DNA of 64,000 nt from Welwitschia mirabilis (Eukaryota > Gnetophyta > Gnetopsida > Welwitschiales), in assembly GCA_051453625.1 (NCBI GenBank), contig JBOZIK010000001.1:104204246-104268245 (forward strand), in the 5' to 3' direction. The translations under genes were made by a program, and so were the position numbers. Below, piece by piece: positions 58,112 to 64,000 of the stretch (position 1 is its first letter; the number at the start of each line of letters is the position of its first letter). The notes below the pieces were generated by a model. That model saw nothing but the letters and a program-made list of their open reading frames with translations. It made no database searches and had not been told where the DNA came from.

Positions 58112-58640
58112 TTTGACTGCCTTTCCATGAAGGATTACTAGATTGGGATGGTTGATATTACTAATAATATGAACCTCACTTTCAAAATTGTCTTATGAGT
58201 TGACCATGCTTGAACCCATGAGTTTCTTGATTTTAATAATCCTTCCATCCCTAAGAATAGCCCTGCAAAATATACCAAAGCCCCTTCTTTCCACTTTACA
58301 ATATTTGTTGAGAAGTGAAGAAGCACTTGTAAGCTAGTCATCCCCATAGGATCCAAGTTGGGTAAAAACATAGCCAACTTTCCCAGTGTCATGTCAGTAG
58401 AAGGAGACTATGAAAAACTATAAAAAACATGATTAAGGAATCTTGAGTTGGATTGTGCTTTTATGTTCAATGTAATAATTGCCACTACACCAAATACAAT
58501 TGTAGCATCTATAAAAATGGCTATAATTCCAGATACACTTAGAACTATCTTGTTGTGCTTACTTTTAGCACCTTTGAAACATTCTTTACCTGTAATACTT
58601 AAACTGATATTTTAATTGAGAACAACAGGCTTGAGCATCA
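58112..58640 (-). pseudogene. LRR receptor-like kinase fragment (PXC2/IRK type)
   Basis: The minus strand reads, in order: LKPVVLN (outer juxtamembrane), SKHNKIVLSVSGIIAIFIDA and the rest of a hydrophobic membrane span, SPSTDMTLGKLAMF, then SLLNKYCKVERRGFGIFCRA with ILRDGRIIKIKKL, SSMVNS-stop-DNFESEV and NINHPNL. From my knowledge of the family this tracks the PXC2/IRK block LNKDCELGRGGFGAVYRTVL with RDGR-VAIKKL and SSLVKSQ-DFE-EV. The Gly-rich loop has lost two glycines (GRGGFG to ERRGFG). The VAIKK lysine is kept. Q is a stop (CAA to TAA), and there is a frameshift before the loop. The similarity ends shortly after HPNL; the rest of the kinase and the LRRs are missing. It lies about 1 kb inside the CACTA end at 57126, so capture by that element is plausible. 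Confidence 0.85.
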
Positions 58641-61435
58641 CCATTGAATAATTAAGAGATGATTTTTAATGTTTGTGAATAGTATTTCAATCTCCTCTTG
58701 TTATCAACATATTATGTGTCCTGTCTGTATCCTCTTTCTAGTGTGGAATGGGGAAGGCTGCTTTTATAATCTTAGGAATAGAAATATATTTATTCTATAT
58801 AAAGGAAATAACATTTGGTTTAGGTTTTTTTCCCCTTTTGATGTTATCTTCTTTTCTCATTTTTAGATAAATCTAATCATCAAGATTTATATTACTTAGT
58901 TCATTAGCCTCCTATAGGGTTAATTAGATAGCATTCCAATGATCACATTTTTGGAAGGCTTCTCATTATCAACCCATGTTTTTTCTTTCTATGTCTATGA
59001 AACCATTAGAGTATTTGTTTATATTTATTTTATTTTTTCTATTTAATTTGAATTTATATTTTTGAAACATATCATCCAAAGAGATAAGGAAATTACTACT
59101 ACATTCTCTTTAGAATCATAGATCTTTAATTTGTTTAGAATTGTGGTATATCCAATAAAACATCTTCAACCTTTGTCTCATGTTTAACATGGGCATGGAT
59201 ATGCTAGTCCACCTAAAGATATGCGAGTTACCCTAATCAGTTTTGAAGCTAATGCATTTTAAATTGGACATTTGAAGTCCAAACCATTATTTGTATTCTA
59301 TTAATGATATAGATTATTGTTGCAAGAGCTTTGATCCATTATGAGTTATGTGTTTACATTAAATATTATAAATTATGTTATTTCTCCTATAATCTTGTTT
59401 TATGTTTTATCACTATGTTTTTAAAAGTTAAATATAGAGTTGTAATTTGCCTTTCAATTCATTTAGAAAATTTTATAAACTTGTTAGACATAGTCTCTTA
59501 TATTTAGAACATAAGTTACCCATGTTATCTTGAGTTTTGTTCTAAATTATCTTACAGAATATCTAAAAGATATCTAGCATTTCATTTTTATGCTCGAGAA
59601 TGTAAATCAAATAACACTATGTAAAGGCATTAATTAGAGCAATAAAAAATTTAGCTCTATGTAAGAAATTGTAATTTAGCTCTACTTTTGATTAAGATTT
59701 TACTATATGAACCATCACTTTTTATCATGGCTTTATATAACTTAGTAAGTTTTATTCTCATTTCTTTTCAGCACATCTCACATATTACTTTTCCTTTTAG
59801 TACTATAATTCATGGAATTTTATATCATTTTCATACCATGTATAGTATACAAAGATGACAAAATTAAAGGAAGAATGTATCTGTCATTGTAAGTTTTCAT
59901 AGTGGCAAGGATTGTGTGAATTGATTCTTTATAGATTTATGATTGTTAGTTTCATCATTTTATAGTTTAGTTAATACCTAAGGTCTTAGGGTAGATATTA
60001 TATTATGGTGTAAAGAAGGGGATTAAAAAAACATATTTTAGTTTTGGATGTTCTATCATTGTTACTAAATTTTATTGTTAGATAAATAAACATTAAATGA
60101 ATGTTAAATTACAAAATTAAGAGTGTACAGGAGACAGAGTCACAAATAAATTGAAAATTTTAGACTATATAGGAGATCATGTTTACAAATCCACTTTATT
60201 TTGGTTAGTTTCTTCTTTCCATATAATTTTATGCTTTAGGCATAGGAATGTCATGTTTTGTCTTCTATATGACATAGGATGAAAGTTAGAAGAATAAAAT
60301 AATGGCATTGTAGAATAGAGGACTGTATTGGAAAATCTTAATCAATGTTGAAAACCGTGTTCTAAGACCTCTTCTAAGTCTTTTTTTTATTCAAGAAATT
60401 CAAAAATTTTTCTCTAATTATGAATATATCTATTTTAATTATAAAGGAAAAGGACATTATTAGGATGAAATATAATGATCTTAGACATTTTTATCAGTGT
60501 GCATGAAAATGCTATTATGATTATTATTAAAGTTCTAAAATTTACCCACTAGATGTTAGCTTTAACATATAACATGTGTTAGCTTGTCGAAGTTTTTGGT
60601 TGTTAGTGATTTTTTTGCTATCTACTTTCATATTACCATGAAGGACAATAATCAGTCTATTTAATTAGTTATTATAAACAAGTATCCTACAGTTGTTATT
60701 AAAAAATTATCATCTTTATTAATTGCAGTAAGTAATTTTATTTAATGTTCTAATATCACAATAGATTATTGTCTATGTTGACTATTAGTATCATTATTAT
60801 ATTTCAAGATACAAATCTTTGTGTCAAATGTATACATCTGATATTGTATGTGTACCGATACTAAGGGTATGTTCTATAATCACCATAAGAAGTGAAGTTG
60901 AGATTGTATTTAGATATTGCTATTTTATTGGTTTTTGGTAGATGACTTGACTCCAATCCTATATTAGTAAATTCTACAAAATATACACTACCAAGTAATG
61001 AACATGAGAGTGATAAGTTTTCATAAAGAATGAAATAAGATATTCATAGAGCTAAGGAAACAATATCATCAGAGAGGAATTTTGGTCCATCATACTATAT
61101 ATGTTAGACATAAGAAGGTAATAACTTTCTTTCTTTATATCTTATGTTTATCGTTGCCTATTATGCAGTTAATTAGTTAGCAACATTATTGGTATGATTG
61201 ATTTCATAGATTCATATTAAGTTTATTACACTTATCTTATTTGAAGGATTATTATTTATTTGGATTTATTTTTTCTGCATGGATGTGTAGTATTTATTTA
61301 ACACTAGATTGTTCTTGCTTAGAGTTATGCTATCTGGGTCATTAAAGTTATTAAACATAAGATGTAATAAAATGAATCTTGAATGAAATTTATGAAGCCT
61401 TTAGAGGTAGTTAGAGAAATTCTATATTTCTATGA
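58641..61435. other. Unassigned AT-rich stretch
   Basis: No coding or mobile-element motif recognised. A 65-codon frame at 58669-58866 appears to be chance in T-rich DNA. Confidence 0.4.
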
Positions 61436-62384
61436 NNNNNNNNNNNNNNNNNNNNNNNNNNNNNNNNNNNNNNNNNNNNNNNNNNNNNNNNNNNNNNNNN
61501 NNNNNNNNNNNNNNNNNNNNNNNNNNNNNNNNNNNNNNNNNNNNNNNNNNNNNNNNNNNNNNNNNNNNNNNNNNNNNNNNNNNNNNNNNNNNNNNNNNNN
61601 NNNNNNNNNNNNNNNNNNNNNNNNNNNNNNNNNNNNNNNNNNNNNNNNNNNNNNNNNNNNNNNNNNNNNNNNNNNNNNNNNNNNNNNNNNNNNNNNNNNN
61701 NNNNNNNNNNNNNNNNNNNNNNNNNNNNNNNNNNNNNNNNNNNNNNNNNNNNNNNNNNNNNNNNNNNNNNNNNNNNNNNNNNNNNNNNNNNNNNNNNNNN
61801 NNNNNNNNNNNNNNNNNNNNNNNNNNNNNNNNNNNNNNNNNNNNNNNNNNNNNNNNNNNNNNNNNNNNNNNNNNNNNNNNNNNNNNNNNNNNNNNNNNNN
61901 NNNNNNNNNNNNNNNNNNNNNNNNNNNNNNNNNNNNNNNNNNNNNNNNNNNNNNNNNNNNNNNNNNNNNNNNNNNNNNNNNNNNNNNNNNNNNNNNNNNN
62001 NNNNNNNNNNNNNNNNNNNNNNNNNNNNNNNNNNNNNNNNNNNNNNNNNNNNNNNNNNNNNNNNNNNNNNNNNNNNNNNNNNNNNNNNNNNNNNNNNNNN
62101 NNNNNNNNNNNNNNNNNNNNNNNNNNNNNNNNNNNNNNNNNNNNNNNNNNNNNNNNNNNNNNNNNNNNNNNNNNNNNNNNNNNNNNNNNNNNNNNNNNNN
62201 NNNNNNNNNNNNNNNNNNNNNNNNNNNNNNNNNNNNNNNNNNNNNNNNNNNNNNNNNNNNNNNNNNNNNNNNNNNNNNNNNNNNNNNNNNNNNNNNNNNN
62301 NNNNNNNNNNNNNNNNNNNNNNNNNNNNNNNNNNNNNNNNNNNNNNNNNNNNNNNNNNNNNNNNNNNNNNNNNNNNNNNNNNNN
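61436..62384. other. Sequence gap (949 N)
   Basis: Non-round N run ending directly in a dinucleotide repeat, which probably stopped the assembly. Confidence 0.99.

Positions 62385-62455
<71 letters not shown>
62385..62455. repeat. (TC)n microsatellite at the gap edge
   Basis: At least 35 perfect TC units up to 62455, with the left end in the gap. Frames reading Ser-Leu or Arg-Glu repeats through it are artefacts. Confidence 0.98.
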
Positions 62456-62459
<4 letters not shown>

Positions 62460-64000
62460 GTCCCTTTTTTTTTTCTTTCTTTTGATCATTTGTGTTGTTG
62501 CACTTGTCATTGACTATCAAGTCATAGTCACAATTGGCATGGTTATTCAGAAACATGGTATAGGACTAATAAATTATGGAAAATACATTAATTAGGATTT
62601 CGAGAATGTGTAACATCTCTAAACAACTCAATCACTAACTAAATATATTGACTCTTGTTATATTGAAACTCTTAAAGTAAATATGCTTTTCTATTTTTTG
62701 CTTATTGCTAGCTAGTCAATAAAAATTCTCAAGAAACAAACAATCATGAATTTTTTCCATATACATAAAATACTAACACACATTTAAAATATTTAATAAA
62801 TTTGCTAGTTAATAGATCCATCATATGTGGAAAGGAATATAACCATTTAGAAAGTGGAAAGCTTATGTTTAGTGTAGATCACAATGTAATGGACACATAA
62901 AGTATCCACCACTTTACATTTTTAATACAGAGAATTCCCTGGCACTACTAATTATTCCTACTAAATCATACAAAGGCCAATATTCTTTTATTTACTACTT
63001 CTCTCTATGATCAAAGAATATTTGGGTAAAACTATTAAGAAAGATAACATAGTACGAGAAGAGAGAGAGGGGTATAATATAACTCAATACTATCTAGACA
63101 AAGTTCACTAGAATATTTGAGGTGACACCATTATCAAGATCATAAATCAAAAATAAAAAAGGCATTCAATGAAAAAACATGACAAGTATATACAATCAAA
63201 AGGAAGTAGATTTTATTTTAAATATTAAAAAATTAAAAATAGTAACCTAACAATTTTTTGAGGAAAACATCCTTTTCATTAAGTCAAAGATTAACCAAAA
63301 AAGGTGAAAAAAGGGGGGTAAAGCAAAATTTGAAAATCTCATTTAGAATGAAAATGTAGAAACCAATGCATCACTTTTATTAAAAGGAAATCAATTCCAC
63401 GTAAATTCTATCTAGCCAAAATAGCTTTCTATAGTGCTTCTTCCCAAAATTACTAATTCAAAAATCTTTGTATATGCTCGTCTAATCCTTTTTTTTCCTT
63501 GTCAAAATAGCTTTCTATATGATTCTTCTATTAATAGAAACGTAGAAGAATACAAAATAAAGAATATACTACACAATTTTATTGTTCAACTGGAATACAT
63601 TGTCTTTCTTTCTTTAAGTTATGCGTGTTCCAGTACTAAGATAGGAATGGGGATTTGAATTTTTTCAGGTTAATACAGCTCTTATTATAAGGGATCAACC
63701 ATTATACTATGCTAGAGCTTGTTTTAAGAGCCTTATGAAAGAAATCTAGCATGGTTAAATATCTGTGCTATTGTACAGAATAAATCAAGATTTTAAATAC
63801 TAAGTCCTCACCAAAGAGAAGTTTTTTATTTCCAAATCAATTAGAAAATTAGTCATGTGAATTGAAACTCCTAAGAACCAACTGGCATAGGTGTTTTGAG
63901 GTTATGGCAAACCATTTTAAATTGATTTTATATCATTTTTATTTAATTATAAAGAATATTAAAAAAACTTATTAGAAAGATAAGCACCTCACAGATTTTA
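62456..64000. other. Unassigned AT-rich stretch
   Basis: A 74-codon frame at 63434-63658 has no recognisable domain. The word aatagctttctata occurs twice (63420 and 63508), as a minor local repeat. Nothing else is seen. Confidence 0.4.

Noticed and set aside
58138-58392. 84-codon minus-strand frame as an independent protein
   Set aside because: It is partly the receptor-kinase relic and partly its shifted shadow; the kinase frame is one base off after the frameshift.
58488-58560. cactacaccaaatacaattg as a third CACTA terminus
   Set aside because: It lacks the subterminal aaggcattt array of the family seen here and lies next to the receptor-kinase relic with no partner end; probably chance or a different, unprovable element.
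63420-63445. tttctatagtg as the right end of the CACTA starting at 57126
   Set aside because: It does not match cttgtagtg well, has no subterminal repeats, and is part of a local aatagctttctata repeat.

Overview
This window looks like repeat-dominated nuclear DNA of a flowering plant. It is very AT-rich and CpG-poor, and I see no intact gene. Nearly all long open frames are accidental or run through N gaps. What can be read are the eroded remains of plant mobile elements: a Ty3/gypsy family with an Athila/Tat-type primer-binding site, a chromovirus-type gypsy, a Ty1/copia element, an L1-type LINE and two CACTA (En/Spm) ends. There are also three relics of host genes: a 25S rDNA fragment, a PXC2/IRK-type LRR receptor kinase fragment and a J-domain-like fragment. 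The species cannot be fixed from the sequence.

Layout. Positions 1-35522 are best read as one large nest. The host element ('C', gypsy-type, plus strand) has its 5' LTR at 1-124 plus 2475-2842. That LTR is split by a solo LTR of a second family ('A', about 122-2466). Element C continues with a PBS at 2844-2863, noncoding hairpin modules, and a decayed gag-like frame (3720-4480, then 5360-5590). At 6469-22558 it is interrupted by a 16.1 kb CACTA element, and its interior resumes at 22559. Further right it is interrupted by material that includes a copia element (25296-31341, with target duplication) and the 3' end of a family-A gypsy element with its LTR (31347-33440). It ends with a PPT and its 3' LTR at 34298-35522.

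From 35523 to 41092 there is anonymous AT-rich DNA holding the 25S rDNA relic (about 36690-37540), a (CTT)n tract, the J-domain relic (minus, about 39365-39660) and a 159-bp tandem repeat. A relative of element C on the minus strand ('D') occupies 41093-49120, with LTRs, PPT, PBS and a near-perfect 5-bp target duplication. It probably inserted in a LINE. LINE sequence (minus) follows from 49121 to about 53400, with reverse transcriptase and endonuclease motifs. Next come a gypsy LTR, PPT and integrase (minus, about 53760-55010) and a copia-like LTR fragment (56395-57125). That fragment is cut by a second CACTA terminus at 57126, which is followed by the receptor-kinase relic (58112-58640, minus).

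Themes. First, the decay is overwhelmingly by C-to-T and G-to-A transitions, clearest in the PBS copies and the 25S relic, as expected for long-methylated DNA. Second, elements C and D and their LTRs carry at least 17 copies of a roughly 40-nt self-complementary module built on GTCATC/GATGAC, repeatedly spaced about 100 bp apart. I do not recognise this from any named family, and it is the best candidate here for something undescribed. Third, several N gaps are flanked by the same sequence on both sides, which points to unresolved scaffold joins.
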